From positions 186,001-250,000 of the forward strand of contig NZ_PYGE01000001.1 in assembly GCF_003014555.1 (NCBI RefSeq): a DNA stretch of 64,000 nt. Direction: 5' to 3'. This DNA comes from Haloactinopolyspora alba (lineage in GTDB: Bacteria > Actinomycetota > Actinomycetes > Jiangellales > Jiangellaceae). Numbering within the stretch: position 1 is the first letter of the stretch; each line of letters begins with the position of its first letter. This document shows, in pieces, positions 17,301-24,879 of the stretch. The position numbers were made by a program, and so were the translations under genes. The notes under the pieces are model-generated. The model searched no databases and had not been told where the DNA came from. It worked only from the letters and a program-made list of their open reading frames with translations.

Positions 17301-17657
17301 GGAGAGGCCGAACAGACCCGGGATGACCAGCTGACCTGCCGACTTCAGATCGGGAAAGGTGTCGTTGCGGTTGAGCTGGGCGGTGAAGCCGTTCTCGGCC
17401 CAGACAGCCGCCCCCAGGTGACCGTTGCCCAGCGGCATGCTCTCGTAGTCGCGCCACGGGGCCTGTTCGAGGATCAGGTCGGAACGGGAGACGACGCCGG
17501 CGGTGTCGACCTGTAGTGCGCCGTCCCGCCATGCGGTGGTGGGTCGCGGCGGGGCCGAGGACCCGGGATCGGCGTTGCCGGCCGCGACCGCCACGAGTGG
17601 TGTCATGCCGGCGGCCAGCATCGTGGCGAGTGCTCTCGGGAGCATCCGTCTGCGCAT
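14313..17657 (-). CDS. secreted GH95-like six-hairpin glycosidase with C-terminal jelly-roll domain
   Basis: A 1114-residue exported protein. It has a signal peptide MRRRMLPRALATMLAAGMTP ending near residue 30, then a GH95-like N-terminal domain with YESMPLGNGHLGAAVWAENG and LNRNDTFPD, a helical (alpha/alpha)6 barrel (about residues 290-640; NMLYPFEDRMISPDNYFHFN, HHVNALETQWDTTD, NNYYSSWNAV), and a C-terminal beta-sandwich of the DUF1080/concanavalin type (about 930-1100). GH95 enzymes are inverting alpha-L-fucosidases or galactosidases, but the exact sugar cannot be read here. The ATG has GGAGG 5 nt upstream. Two copies of the LacI-type operator flank its promoter, so it belongs to the catabolic regulon to its right and probably releases the imported substrate. 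Confidence 0.75.
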   Translation of the reverse strand: MRRRMLPRALATMLAAGMTPLVAVAAGNADPGSSAPPRPTTAWRDGALQVDTAGVVSRSDLILEQAPWRDYESMPLGNGHLGAAVWAENGFTAQLNRNDTFPDLKSAGQLVIPGLFGLSAAGDYSGRLDLYDAKLRQSGAGMTAVSYVRADADQFVVEVEGADPDKPQTVELRLWDDRSPATLADGDVVALAETFTDERSGSTTGAVAAVTAVGRDVTAEVVDDVTVRLTFRPEADGSFRIVAGVPAYTGGDVSAAAAAAVDGAAADDIDAAHAGWWEGFWADVAPMRIQSPDGVGEYMENLRLQQLYTTAATQRAEVPTGQAGAANMLYPFEDRMISPDNYFHFNLRQQVFANFGAGTAEFNDAYLSLYTDRLPQMLDWTRQVWPGTEGVCVPELLRFDGTGTDACHGDWGPEFLNRVISTGPEVAHHLYQQYRFTGDESVLDEGYPLMREVVRFHLSLLEEGDDGKLHLHHVNALETQWDTTDPTSDLAAMKVLFPIVADLADARGDGDLAAELRDAVARLPEFRTTTRNGVEVMAWSATDEPAKNTQNVALEPLMPWNLFGIDSELMRNTYQQRVFPLTREWDESPIWAARLGLVDDMRARLVEGTVDLQKFPNGFTGHGKNDDPARINNYYSSWNAVVAGALQEGLVQAHEDVIRVAPSWVDEWDVDGAVQIPGGHRISTQVRGGVPSYVGVEAGSDEVIRIANPWPGERVRVVDGDHPRAPIVSATDADEVELKVEKGASYLVERVSSPNRSFRYRQVDGEPATEARHLGEATLGVESSTPEIRSDVVDVVEPSYLARMVRAEDGVDHQLESSDVLTDLPEALEGAAMVRGAPDDAEDAVPADYLTLDLEQRSDVYVAIDQRGQGTWWPDWLQEKGFTRTGTTIGTEDYLPSVGLEPDGRMRANESGVTLVEGGADWGDQVLDVTVQQVQVGTGVMFRAQDERNGYVWQIGGDLGSDGGLGQLQMYTMVDGDMTRIGQVNPITPAAGNEYELRIEAVGDRIRTYLDGELVDDRRDDTFATGRAGIRLDGSEIGEYDRFTVTTPDGETLFDDDFSGDLSAWDVPPNRDDVPLVVWHKEAPAGRLVLGPNTGIPGEGEGGYVTFVDEGGTG

Positions 17658-17667
17658 CGTTGCCTCC

Positions 17668-17728
17668 AGACAAACGATTGAGTTGTGCTACCTAACCAAT
17701 GGCTCGCCGGCCAGTCAATGGTTTGACT
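17668..17728 (-). promoter_or_regulatory. glycosidase promoter with two LacI-type operators
   Basis: On the minus strand, -35 TTGACT (17718-17713) and -10 TTAGGT (17695-17690) are 17 bp apart. Operator O1, AGTCAATGGTTTGACT (17713-17728), covers the -35. Operator O2, core CAAACGATTG (17671-17680), lies between the -10 and the start codon. O1 is nested in a longer inverted repeat (CGCCGGC 17705-17711, GCCGGCG 17730-17736) that could also terminate the preceding operon. Confidence 0.72.
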
Positions 17729-17772
17729 AGCCGGCGAAACCACACCGCCGTCAGCCGGTCGACGTCCCGGTG

Positions 17773-18546
17773 CTACGCGCCACCCTCGAGGCGCGAACGG
17801 ATCGCCGCGACCACGTCCGCGATCAGCGACCGCGCCAGGATCACGGGGTCCCAGGTGATGGCCACCCGTGTCACCTGCCGGACGGCGATCCCGTGGTCGT
17901 CCGGTCCCGTGGGCACCACTCGTAGCTCCGGTGCCCCCACGGCCGCGGTCACGGCCGACGCGGGCCGCACCACCGGCAGGTCGAGCGACGCGCCCTCCAT
18001 CGCCTCGACGACGGTGAGCATCGGAGCACCCGGTGCCGGCTGGGATGTCGACGAAGGCTCCCGATCGATCACCGTGGCCATGGCCCGCGCCAGCCCGCCG
18101 GCGGACAGTTCGGTCGCGTTCGGCACCTCGACCGGACGCAGGCCACCGTGCTGATCAGGGACGGCCACCGCTGCCCCGGCGATCCCGCCCGCCGCTGCCT
18201 CGAGCGCGGCCGAGACGACATGACCGCACAGTTCCGTCCCATCGCCGGCCCCGTCGCCGGCCCGCCGGGTCACGTCCGCCTCGACGATGACGACGGCGCG
18301 TGCGTCGCCCACCATCCGGTCATCGGTCCGGACGCCGGCCCGGCGCTGCCCGGACACGGGCACGGGCTCGCCGGCGGCAGCGGCGAGATCGGCCAGGCGC
18401 ACCCGGCCCGCGACCCCGGAGCCGCGGACCGTGTCCAGGGCGACGCCGAGCTCCTCGGCCCGGTCACGCACGACCGGCGTCGGCGGCACGGACACGGGCG
18501 AATCGATATCGGTGCGGAACTGCACGCCGGTCGGGCGTCGACTCAT
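17773..18546 (-). CDS. E2-like protein with subunit-binding domain but no lipoyl domain or catalytic His motif
   Basis: A 257-residue protein. Residues 21-55 (PPTPVVRDRAEELGVALDTV, then GSGVAGRV) form a peripheral subunit-binding domain as in 2-oxoacid dehydrogenase E2. The rest aligns in outline with the E2 acyltransferase core: VIVEADVT, AVAVPDQHGGLRPVEVPNA, then AITWDPVILARSLIADVV where active E2s have YDHRxxDG. The N-terminal lipoyl domain is absent and the catalytic His is replaced. It is therefore unlikely to be an active transacetylase; it may be a scaffold or an allosteric partner for the E1 proteins at 25967-27893. ATG at 18546 with AGGAGAG upstream; last gene of the lactonase operon. 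Confidence 0.7.
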   Translation of the reverse strand: MSRRPTGVQFRTDIDSPVSVPPTPVVRDRAEELGVALDTVRGSGVAGRVRLADLAAAAGEPVPVSGQRRAGVRTDDRMVGDARAVVIVEADVTRRAGDGAGDGTELCGHVVSAALEAAAGGIAGAAVAVPDQHGGLRPVEVPNATELSAGGLARAMATVIDREPSSTSQPAPGAPMLTVVEAMEGASLDLPVVRPASAVTAAVGAPELRVVPTGPDDHGIAVRQVTRVAITWDPVILARSLIADVVAAIRSRLEGGA

Positions 18547-18560
18547 CGGTGGCTCTCCTG

Positions 18561-19583
18561 TCAGCGCGGGGGCGCGGTGGACTCCCGCACCACCACGTCC
18601 ATCGGGCCCGTGACGACCTCCTTCACGGTGTCGTTCGGCCCCAGGTCGGACAACAGCTCGACACCGCGGCGGCCCAGCTCACGCAGCGGCATCCGCACGG
18701 TCGTCAGCGCTGGTGAGATGTGCTCGACCAGCGGCAGATCGTGTACGGCGATGACCGACATCGCCCCCGGCGCGTCCACCCCCTGCGTCCGCAACGCGTG
18801 CAACGCACCGATCGCCGACGCCAGGTTCGCGACGAAGACGGCGGTCGGCCGGGTCTGTGCGTCCAGGAGCTGGAACATCGCGCGATAGCCGCCGTCGGCG
18901 CTGTAGTCGGTCCGTGCGGTGAGGCTCGACGGCACCTCGAGCCCGTGCTCGCGCAACGCCGCCCGGTACCCCCGGGCCCGGCGCTGCGCCGTGTTGGACG
19001 ACGACGGACCGGCGAGATGCGCGATCTCGGTGTGCCCGAGCTCGACCAGGTGCCGGACGGCCAGACCCGCCGCGCGTTCGTCGTCGAGGACCACGTGCCG
19101 CGCCTCACCGCGCATCGTGCGGTTGACCAGGAGCCACGGCAGACCGTCGGCGGTCAGCCCGTCCAGGGCCTCCTTCGACGCCATCTCGCCGGCCAGCAGC
19201 AGGCCGTCCACACGCCCCTGCCCGAGCAGGTCGAGATACGACCCCAGGCCGCGGTCGGCGTCGGCGCTGCCGGTCAGCAGGACGCAGTCCCGTTCGGCGG
19301 CGACCGTCTCCGCGCCCTTGATGATCTCGGCGTAGACGGGGTTGGCGTAGTCGGGGATCAGCAGTCCGAGGGTGCCGGTGCGTTGGGTGCGCAGTGTGCG
19401 CGCGGCCGCGTTCGGCCGGTAGCCGAGCTCGCGCACGGCGTCGAGCACCCGTTGCCGCGTCTCGTCGCGGATCAGGAGACGGGAGTCGCCACTGAGCACC
19501 CGGGAGATCACCGAGCGGTCGACGCCCGCCCGGGCGGCGACGTCGGCCAGCGTCGTACGACGTCCTTCACTGCCGGCGCTCAT
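18561..19583 (-). CDS. LacI-family transcriptional repressor
   Basis: A 340-residue protein. It has an N-terminal HTH (residues 8-30, TLADVAARAGVDRSVISRVL) and hinge helix YRPNAAARTLRTQ, then a periplasmic-binding-like effector domain (GLLIPDYANPVYAEIIKGAE; VDGLLLAGE; ALTTVRMPLRELGRRGVELL). It overlaps the dehydrogenase stop by 4 nt and sits within the operon preceded by operator 21531-21546, so it is autoregulated. It is the natural candidate to bind the five CAAWCGWTTG sites with central CG, typical for LacI proteins. The inducer is presumably the imported sugar or an intermediate. Confidence 0.88.
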   Translation of the reverse strand: MSAGSEGRRTTLADVAARAGVDRSVISRVLSGDSRLLIRDETRQRVLDAVRELGYRPNAAARTLRTQRTGTLGLLIPDYANPVYAEIIKGAETVAAERDCVLLTGSADADRGLGSYLDLLGQGRVDGLLLAGEMASKEALDGLTADGLPWLLVNRTMRGEARHVVLDDERAAGLAVRHLVELGHTEIAHLAGPSSSNTAQRRARGYRAALREHGLEVPSSLTARTDYSADGGYRAMFQLLDAQTRPTAVFVANLASAIGALHALRTQGVDAPGAMSVIAVHDLPLVEHISPALTTVRMPLRELGRRGVELLSDLGPNDTVKEVVTGPMDVVVRESTAPPR

Positions 19584-20653
19584 GGCACCTGTGCCTGACC
19601 GGTGTCCACGCTGCGGTAGAGCGCGTGGATCAACCGCAGCGTGTGCATGTTGTCCCGTCCCGAGGTCGGCGCCTCGGCCCCGGTCGCCACGTCGGCGAGC
19701 AGAGCACGCATCGGCCCGGCCACGGCGTCGGGCAACCATCGCGACGTCACCGGATACGACAACCATCCGTCGGTCGGAACCGACCGGCTGTAGACCTCCA
19801 GGGTGTCCGGCCTCCCGTGCGGATAGTCGTAGAGCAGGCCGACGGTGCCGCGGACGGCGCCCTCGGAGCCGTCGATGCGGAACGACGCCTGCGGATCGGC
19901 CGCCCGGTTCTCGTGGTTGACGAACACCATCGCCTGCGCGCCGCCGGGAAACGACAGCGTGCTGATGGTCCTTGTCTCCCCCGCGGGCCCCTGGCCCGGC
20001 GTACGCCCGGCCACCGCGTAGACCTGCTCGGGCTCGCCGAGAATCGACCGCACCGCATCGAAGTAGTGGATGGAGTGGTACCAGAAGTCCAGCTGCGGAC
20101 TGCGATACAGCCAGTCCCAGACCGAGAAGTCCGTGACGATGTTCACGGTGATCGTCATCGAGGTCGGCTCGCCGATCCACCCCTGCTGGACCATGGCACG
20201 GGCCGCGGCGATGCCCTCCTCGTATCGCATCTGCTGGTTCACGGTGACGCGGCGGCCACGTGCGGCCGCGCGTTCGACGAGGTCCTCTGCGTCGGCGAGC
20301 TCCAACGCGAACGGCTTCTGGCAGAGCAGATGCTTGCCCGCGTCGAGCGCCCGACGGGCGATGTCCGGCTGTGCGGTCGGGGCGACGGCGATGTCCACCA
20401 CGGGCACGTCGTCGGCGAGCAGGTCGTCGAGCGATTCGTAGACCCGGTCGATGCCGTGCCGGTCGGCCACCTGCTCGGCCTTGGCGACGTCGAGGTCGAC
20501 GATGCCCCGGACGGGTAGCCCGGCTCCCGCGTACGCCGGGAGGTGGGCGACGTCGACGATCGAACCGGCGCCGATCACGGCGACCGGCAGCCGGTGCTCC
20601 ACCGGGACGGAGAGGTCGCAGGCCGCGGCGATCGGCCGCAGGATGTCGAGCAT
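19580..20653 (-). CDS. Gfo/Idh/MocA-family oxidoreductase
   Basis: A 357-residue NAD(P)-dependent dehydrogenase. The Rossmann motif is AVIGAGSIVDVAHLPAY (about residues 24-40), the EKP-type motif appears as LCQKPFALE, and the substrate domain holds DFWYHSIHYFDAVRSILG with the catalytic-type His region. Family members oxidise sugars or cyclitols to lactones or ketones. Encoded directly before a COG3618 lactonase, sugar to sugar-lactone oxidation is the simplest role. LigC-like aromatic semialdehyde oxidation is an alternative because LigC belongs to the same superfamily. It starts 0 nt after the lactonase stop and overlaps lacI by 4 nt. Confidence 0.82.
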   Translation of the reverse strand: MLDILRPIAAACDLSVPVEHRLPVAVIGAGSIVDVAHLPAYAGAGLPVRGIVDLDVAKAEQVADRHGIDRVYESLDDLLADDVPVVDIAVAPTAQPDIARRALDAGKHLLCQKPFALELADAEDLVERAAARGRRVTVNQQMRYEEGIAAARAMVQQGWIGEPTSMTITVNIVTDFSVWDWLYRSPQLDFWYHSIHYFDAVRSILGEPEQVYAVAGRTPGQGPAGETRTISTLSFPGGAQAMVFVNHENRAADPQASFRIDGSEGAVRGTVGLLYDYPHGRPDTLEVYSRSVPTDGWLSYPVTSRWLPDAVAGPMRALLADVATGAEAPTSGRDNMHTLRLIHALYRSVDTGQAQVP

Positions 20654-21502
20654 CTAAGGGGCCTCCGGGATCCGGTAGAACTCGACGGCGGTCTCCCCGA
20701 GAACGCGCCGGCGCTGCTCGTCGGAGAGCGGGGCAAGAAGCTCGTCCGTCGCGGCCCACACCTTGCGGTACCCGCCCGCCAGGACGCTGATGGGCCAGTC
20801 GCCGCCGGCCATCAGCCGATCGGGGCCGAACAGCTCGAGTGCGTGCTCGACGTACGGCGCCAGGTCGTCCGTGGTCCACGTCCGCCAGTCCGCCGCCGTG
20901 TCCAGTCCGGACACCTTGGCGTGGACGGTCGGGAAGGCCGCCGCCTGCTCCAGCAGCGACGCCCACGGCTGCCAGCCCTTCTCGCGGATCGGCGGCTTGG
21001 CGAGATGGTCGATCACCAGGCGGAGCTCGGGATGACGTCGCGCGAGCCTCGGCACGTGTTCCAGATGACGCGGCAGCACCGCGACGACGTCGAAGCTCAG
21101 GTCGTGGTCGACGAGGAGCCCGAGTGTGTCCAGCACCGTGTCCTGGAGGAGCCAGTCGGGGTCCGGCTCGTCGTGGATGAGATGCCGGACGCCGACGAAC
21201 CGGGGGTCGGACGCGAACCGCTCCAGGGTGGCACGGGCAGCGGCCGGGTCGGTCAGGTCCACCCACCCGACGACCCCGACGATCTCCGGGTGCGCGTCCG
21301 CCTGGGCGAGCATGGCCTCGGTGTCCTCGACGGAGTTGGCCGCCTGCACCAGGACGGTGGCGTCGACACCCGTCGCCGCCAGCTCGGGCGACAGATCCGA
21401 CCAGCCGAACGTCCGGTAGATCGGGCCCGCGTCGGGCGTCAGCCACGGATACTCGACGGCGTCGAGGTCCCAGAGATGCTGATGAGCGTCAACGACTCGC
21501 AT
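20654..21502 (-). CDS. amidohydrolase-superfamily lactonase (COG3618; fuconolactonase/LigI-like)
   Basis: A 282-residue TIM-barrel hydrolase starting MRVVDAHQHLWD, with GAGGAGGG 7 nt upstream. Motifs are the HxH of strand 1 (DAHQHLW), GVRHLIHDEPD, LRLVIDHLAKPP, AKVSGL and the strand-8 metal/catalytic GGDWP. COG3618 members open L-fucono-, L-rhamnono- or galacto-lactones or, as LigI, 2-pyrone-4,6-dicarboxylate. It is the first gene of the operon lactonase, dehydrogenase, lacI, E2-like. Which lactone it opens is not determinable from sequence. Confidence 0.82.
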   Translation of the reverse strand: MRVVDAHQHLWDLDAVEYPWLTPDAGPIYRTFGWSDLSPELAATGVDATVLVQAANSVEDTEAMLAQADAHPEIVGVVGWVDLTDPAAARATLERFASDPRFVGVRHLIHDEPDPDWLLQDTVLDTLGLLVDHDLSFDVVAVLPRHLEHVPRLARRHPELRLVIDHLAKPPIREKGWQPWASLLEQAAAFPTVHAKVSGLDTAADWRTWTTDDLAPYVEHALELFGPDRLMAGGDWPISVLAGGYRKVWAATDELLAPLSDEQRRRVLGETAVEFYRIPEAP

Positions 21503-21524
21503 GCGGTGCCCTCCTCGCGGACCG

Positions 21525-21546
21525 ACTATAAGGCAATCGTTTGATC
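21525..21546 (-). promoter_or_regulatory. LacI-type operator overlapping the lactonase operon promoter
   Basis: Minus-strand -10 TATAGT (21530-21525) is immediately preceded by the operator core CAAACGATTG (21543-21534; 16-bp site 21531-21546). The repressor would sit in the promoter spacer and block RNA polymerase. Confidence 0.7.
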
Positions 21547-21622
21547 TCCACCACCGGCCATGATCGCCGTGGACGCTCACGGGCTGGCCGGCACCGACGG
21601 GCTCGCCGGGGCGTCACGCTGC

Positions 21623-22129
21623 TCACGGTTCACCCGGAGGCTGGACCAGTTCTAGCGTGATGTCGTCCGGATCGAGGAAGTAACACGCCTTCCCGCCCCG
21701 GTTGACCCCCGCGGTGATCGCGTTCGGAGGCGACAGGAACCGCACCCCGGCCGCGGACAGCCGCCCGTGGACCGCGTCGGCGTCGTCGACGACGAACGCC
21801 AGGTGCGCGGCGCCGGCCCGGGCCCGTTCCGGCGCCAGCGGCGACATGGCCGGTGCCAGATACTGCACGAGTTCGAGATCGTGCGACGACCCCGTGCCCG
21901 ACACCTCTCCGGCGGCCAGTTGCGCGACCCGCAGCCGCGCATCGGGATAGCCGACCAGCGACCGGGTGTACGCGTTGTCCTGGTCTTGGACGTGAACCAG
22001 CGTCATCCCGAGGAGATCCCGGTAGAACGCGACGGAGGCGTCCAGGTCGGCCACGGTGAAGCTGAAGTGCCAGACACCGGTCAGCCGACCGGCCACGGCA
22101 CCATCGGATGGCGAGGTCCAGGAGGTCAT
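21623..22129 (-). CDS. VOC (glyoxalase/bleomycin-resistance/dioxygenase-fold) protein
   Basis: A 168-residue protein with paired beta-alpha-beta-beta-beta modules. GVWHFSFTVADLDASVAFYR supplies the first metal His, HLAFVVDDADAVHGRL the second, and FLDPDDITLELVQ the metal Glu, so the metal site appears complete. VOC members act as isomerases, epimerases, lyases or dioxygenases. In this cluster an epimerase or keto-sugar isomerase is as likely as an extradiol dioxygenase. It overlaps the permease stop by 4 nt and is the last gene of the transporter operon. Confidence 0.75.
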   Translation of the reverse strand: MTSWTSPSDGAVAGRLTGVWHFSFTVADLDASVAFYRDLLGMTLVHVQDQDNAYTRSLVGYPDARLRVAQLAAGEVSGTGSSHDLELVQYLAPAMSPLAPERARAGAAHLAFVVDDADAVHGRLSAAGVRFLSPPNAITAGVNRGGKACYFLDPDDITLELVQPPGEP

Positions 22130-23340
22130 GGCGTGGCCGCCTTCGGTCGTCGACGTGTTCCGCGTCGTTCGGCGAGTACGTACACGGTCGCCGCTCCGAT
22201 GATCACCACGCCCTTGATCAGGTCCTGGTAGTTCGCACCGAGATTCATCACGCCGAAGCCGTTGATCAGCGTGAACAGAATCAACGCCCCCACCACCGAC
22301 TTCAGCACGTTGCCCGCCCCGCCGAACAACGACGTTCCACCGAGAATCGCCGCCGCGATCACCGTCAGCTCCAGTCCGGTCATCGCCTGCGGATTGATCG
22401 CCGAGAACCGCGACACGTACAAGATGCCGACGAGCGCGGCGCAGAAGCCGTTGAGCACGAACGGGGTGATCTTGTAACGCGCCACCGGGATACCGGACAG
22501 CCGAGCGGATTCGGTGTTGCCGCCCACCGCGTAGAGCCGACGGCCCACGGCGGTGAACCGGAGCACCAACCAGGCGATCACGGCGATGGCGGCGAAGATG
22601 TAAACCTGCGTCGTCAGCTCCCACCGGGTGGGGAAAAACACCAGGGAGAAGACGGCGAGCAGCGCCCCCGACCCGATCAGCCACGGGCCGTATCCGCTGC
22701 TCACCTGCCCCATCCGCTCGCGCCGGAGGGAGACCACGCCGAGCGCCAGCACAGCGAGCCCGGCGATCGCCGCCCAGACCTTGGCATTGATCGGCACCAC
22801 TCCGCCGAAGAGCTCGCCCAGGTCGGCCCGTTCGGTCTGGATGGACTGCCCGTCGGTCAGGATGAACAGCAGTCCGCGGACCCCGGTCATGGTGCCCAGC
22901 GTCACGATGAAGGCGTTCAACCCGATGCCCTGAACGAGCGCACCGTTGATCAGGCCCATGAGGACGCCGGACCCCAGTCCGGCGAGCACGGCCACCGTCA
23001 CCCCGGCGCCGGTGTTGAGCACCGTCAGCGTGACCCCTGCCCCCAGCGCTGCCGTGGCCCCGACCGACAGGTCGAAGTTGCCGCTGATGAGGCAGATCGT
23101 CATGACGATGGCCAGGATGCCGACCTGAACCGTCTGGTCGAGGATGTTCGCCGAGTTCACCGGCGACAGGTAGAACGGCCGGCCGGTGAACTCCGAGGCC
23201 AGCGTGAACGTCAGCAGGATCAGCGCGAACGCGTACACGACGCCGGCGCGTTGCAGCCGGAACGGCTCGAGACGCTGGCGCATCGACGGAGCCGGCCTCG
23301 ACGCGATCGTCTCGGCCGGTCGCGGCGCGGTGGTCGTCAT
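22126..23340 (-). CDS. ribose-type sugar ABC transporter permease
   Basis: A 404-residue RbsC/AraH-like integral membrane protein. A cytosolic N-terminus of about 32 residues is followed by ten or so hydrophobic helices. Family marks are GNFDLSVGATAALGAG, LNAFIVTLGTM, GRRLYAVGGNTESARLSG and GGTSLFGG. It is longer than E. coli RbsC (321) because of an N-terminal extension and extra residues between helices. It overlaps both neighbours by 4 nt. It works with the ATPase and lipoprotein encoded upstream to import a monosaccharide or related polyol/acid. Confidence 0.9.
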   Translation of the reverse strand: MTTTAPRPAETIASRPAPSMRQRLEPFRLQRAGVVYAFALILLTFTLASEFTGRPFYLSPVNSANILDQTVQVGILAIVMTICLISGNFDLSVGATAALGAGVTLTVLNTGAGVTVAVLAGLGSGVLMGLINGALVQGIGLNAFIVTLGTMTGVRGLLFILTDGQSIQTERADLGELFGGVVPINAKVWAAIAGLAVLALGVVSLRRERMGQVSSGYGPWLIGSGALLAVFSLVFFPTRWELTTQVYIFAAIAVIAWLVLRFTAVGRRLYAVGGNTESARLSGIPVARYKITPFVLNGFCAALVGILYVSRFSAINPQAMTGLELTVIAAAILGGTSLFGGAGNVLKSVVGALILFTLINGFGVMNLGANYQDLIKGVVIIGAATVYVLAERRGTRRRPKAATP

Positions 23341-24851
23341 GGTCGACTCGCTCCCGTCACGGTGGTCAGGCCGCTGGCCAGCGCCAGCAGCTCGGGTTCG
23401 TCGGTGTCGGTGGTCGCGCGCTCGGCTACCACACGGCCGGCACGCATCACGAGGATCCGGTGGGCCACCGCCAGCAACTCCTCGAGGCCTGAGGAGACGA
23501 TGACCACGCCGTTGCCCTGCGCGGCGAAGTCGCGGACCAGCCGGAGGATGTCCGCCTTGGCGCCCACGTCCACGCCGACCGTCGGCTCGTCCAGCAGGTA
23601 GACACAGCTTCCGCCGAACAGCCACTTGGCGAAGACGACCTTCTGCGCGTTGCCACCGGACAGGGACGTCACCGGGGTGTCGGCGGACGGGGTGCGGATG
23701 CCCAGCTCGGTGATCGCCGCGGAGGCGCGGTCGATCTCGGCTGCGTGATCGGGCAGGACGCCGCGACGCGACAACGTCGCGAGGTCCGGCAGCGACACGT
23801 TGCGCCAGATCTCCCAGGACGGCACCAAACCCTGGCGCACCCGATTCTCGGGGACGAAGGCGAAACCCGCGGCCATCCGGGCGCGCACGTCGTGCGGCAC
23901 CACCTCGCCACGGACCGTCACCTCACCGCTGCACCGGCTGTCGGCGCCGAACAGCGCCTCCAGCAGCTCCGACCTGCCCGAGCCGAGGATGCCCGCGACA
24001 CCGACGATCTCGCCGGATCGCACGGTGAGGTCGATCCCGTCGAGCCGTCCCGGGGAGCGCAGGTCGCGAGCGTTGACGAGCACCGGCGCGTCCGGGGCCA
24101 ACGGCGTCGCTCGCTCGTCCTCCATCTGGTGCAGCGTCCGCCCGACCATCGCGTCGACGAGCGCGTCCTCGTCCAGGCCGGCGGTGTCCTCGGTCGCGAC
24201 GACCTCGCCGTCGCGCAGCACGGTGACCGTGTCGGTGAGCTCGAGAACCTGGTCGAGGAAGTGCGAGCAGAAGACGAAGGACATGCCGTCGGACCGCAGG
24301 CGCCTGACGGCGTCGAACAAGACCTCGACCTCCGCCTGCGCCATGGACGCCGTCGGCTCGTCCATGCACACCAGCGAGGCGCCCGTCGCCAGCGCCTGGG
24401 CCACCGCGACCATCTGGCGTTCACCGAGCGGAAGCTCCTCGACGATCCGGCCCGGGTCCGCGCGGTACCCCAGTCGTTCGCACAGCTGCTCGTAGCGCTC
24501 CATCAACGGCGCCCGGCGGTACAGGCCGGACAGTTCGCCGAGATAGACGTTCTCGAGGACGGTCAGGGTGGGAACGAGCGGGATGTGCTGGTGGATGGTC
24601 GCGACACCGGCGGCACGCGAGTCCCCCGGCGCCGTCCAGGACACCTCCTCGCCGCGCCACCGCAGCGAGCCCGCGGTGGGCGGGATGGCGCCGGCGATGA
24701 TCGTGAACAGGGTCGACTTTCCGGCGCCGTTCGCACCGACGAGCCCGTGGATCGTGCCGTCGTCGACGGTGAGGCTCACGTCCCGGAGCGCGCGAGTCCC
24801 GTTCGGGAACTCCTTGCTCACCCCGCGGGCCTCGAGCAACGCTGCGCTCAT
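23337..24851 (-). CDS. ribose-type sugar ABC transporter ATPase (two NBDs)
   Basis: A 504-residue RbsA-like protein with two fused nucleotide-binding domains. The first has Walker A GANGAGKST, a QMVAVAQALA region and Walker B LVCMDEPTAS. The second has a degenerate Walker A GILGSGRSEL, signature LSGGNAQKV and Walker B YLLDEPTVGVD. This asymmetry is normal for the family. Start MSAALLEARG at 24851 is chosen for the GGAG 8 nt upstream. It lies 28 bp after the binding protein. Confidence 0.92.
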   Translation of the reverse strand: MSAALLEARGVSKEFPNGTRALRDVSLTVDDGTIHGLVGANGAGKSTLFTIIAGAIPPTAGSLRWRGEEVSWTAPGDSRAAGVATIHQHIPLVPTLTVLENVYLGELSGLYRRAPLMERYEQLCERLGYRADPGRIVEELPLGERQMVAVAQALATGASLVCMDEPTASMAQAEVEVLFDAVRRLRSDGMSFVFCSHFLDQVLELTDTVTVLRDGEVVATEDTAGLDEDALVDAMVGRTLHQMEDERATPLAPDAPVLVNARDLRSPGRLDGIDLTVRSGEIVGVAGILGSGRSELLEALFGADSRCSGEVTVRGEVVPHDVRARMAAGFAFVPENRVRQGLVPSWEIWRNVSLPDLATLSRRGVLPDHAAEIDRASAAITELGIRTPSADTPVTSLSGGNAQKVVFAKWLFGGSCVYLLDEPTVGVDVGAKADILRLVRDFAAQGNGVVIVSSGLEELLAVAHRILVMRAGRVVAERATTDTDEPELLALASGLTTVTGASRP

Positions 24852-24879
24852 GTCAGGATCTCCGGCACGCGGGCGTCGG

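Noticed and set aside
14418-17516. A 1032-codon open frame on the plus strand opposite the glycosidase
   Set aside because: It mirrors the GC-rich third-position pattern of the real minus-strand gene, has no domain, and contains His/Arg/Val-rich low-information sequence typical of antisense frames.
18561-21446. A very long open frame ending in the LacI repressor
   Set aside because: The N-terminal about 620 codons are Arg/Gly-rich shadow sequence over the dehydrogenase and lactonase genes; the LacI start at 19583 has the ATGA overlap and proper HTH.
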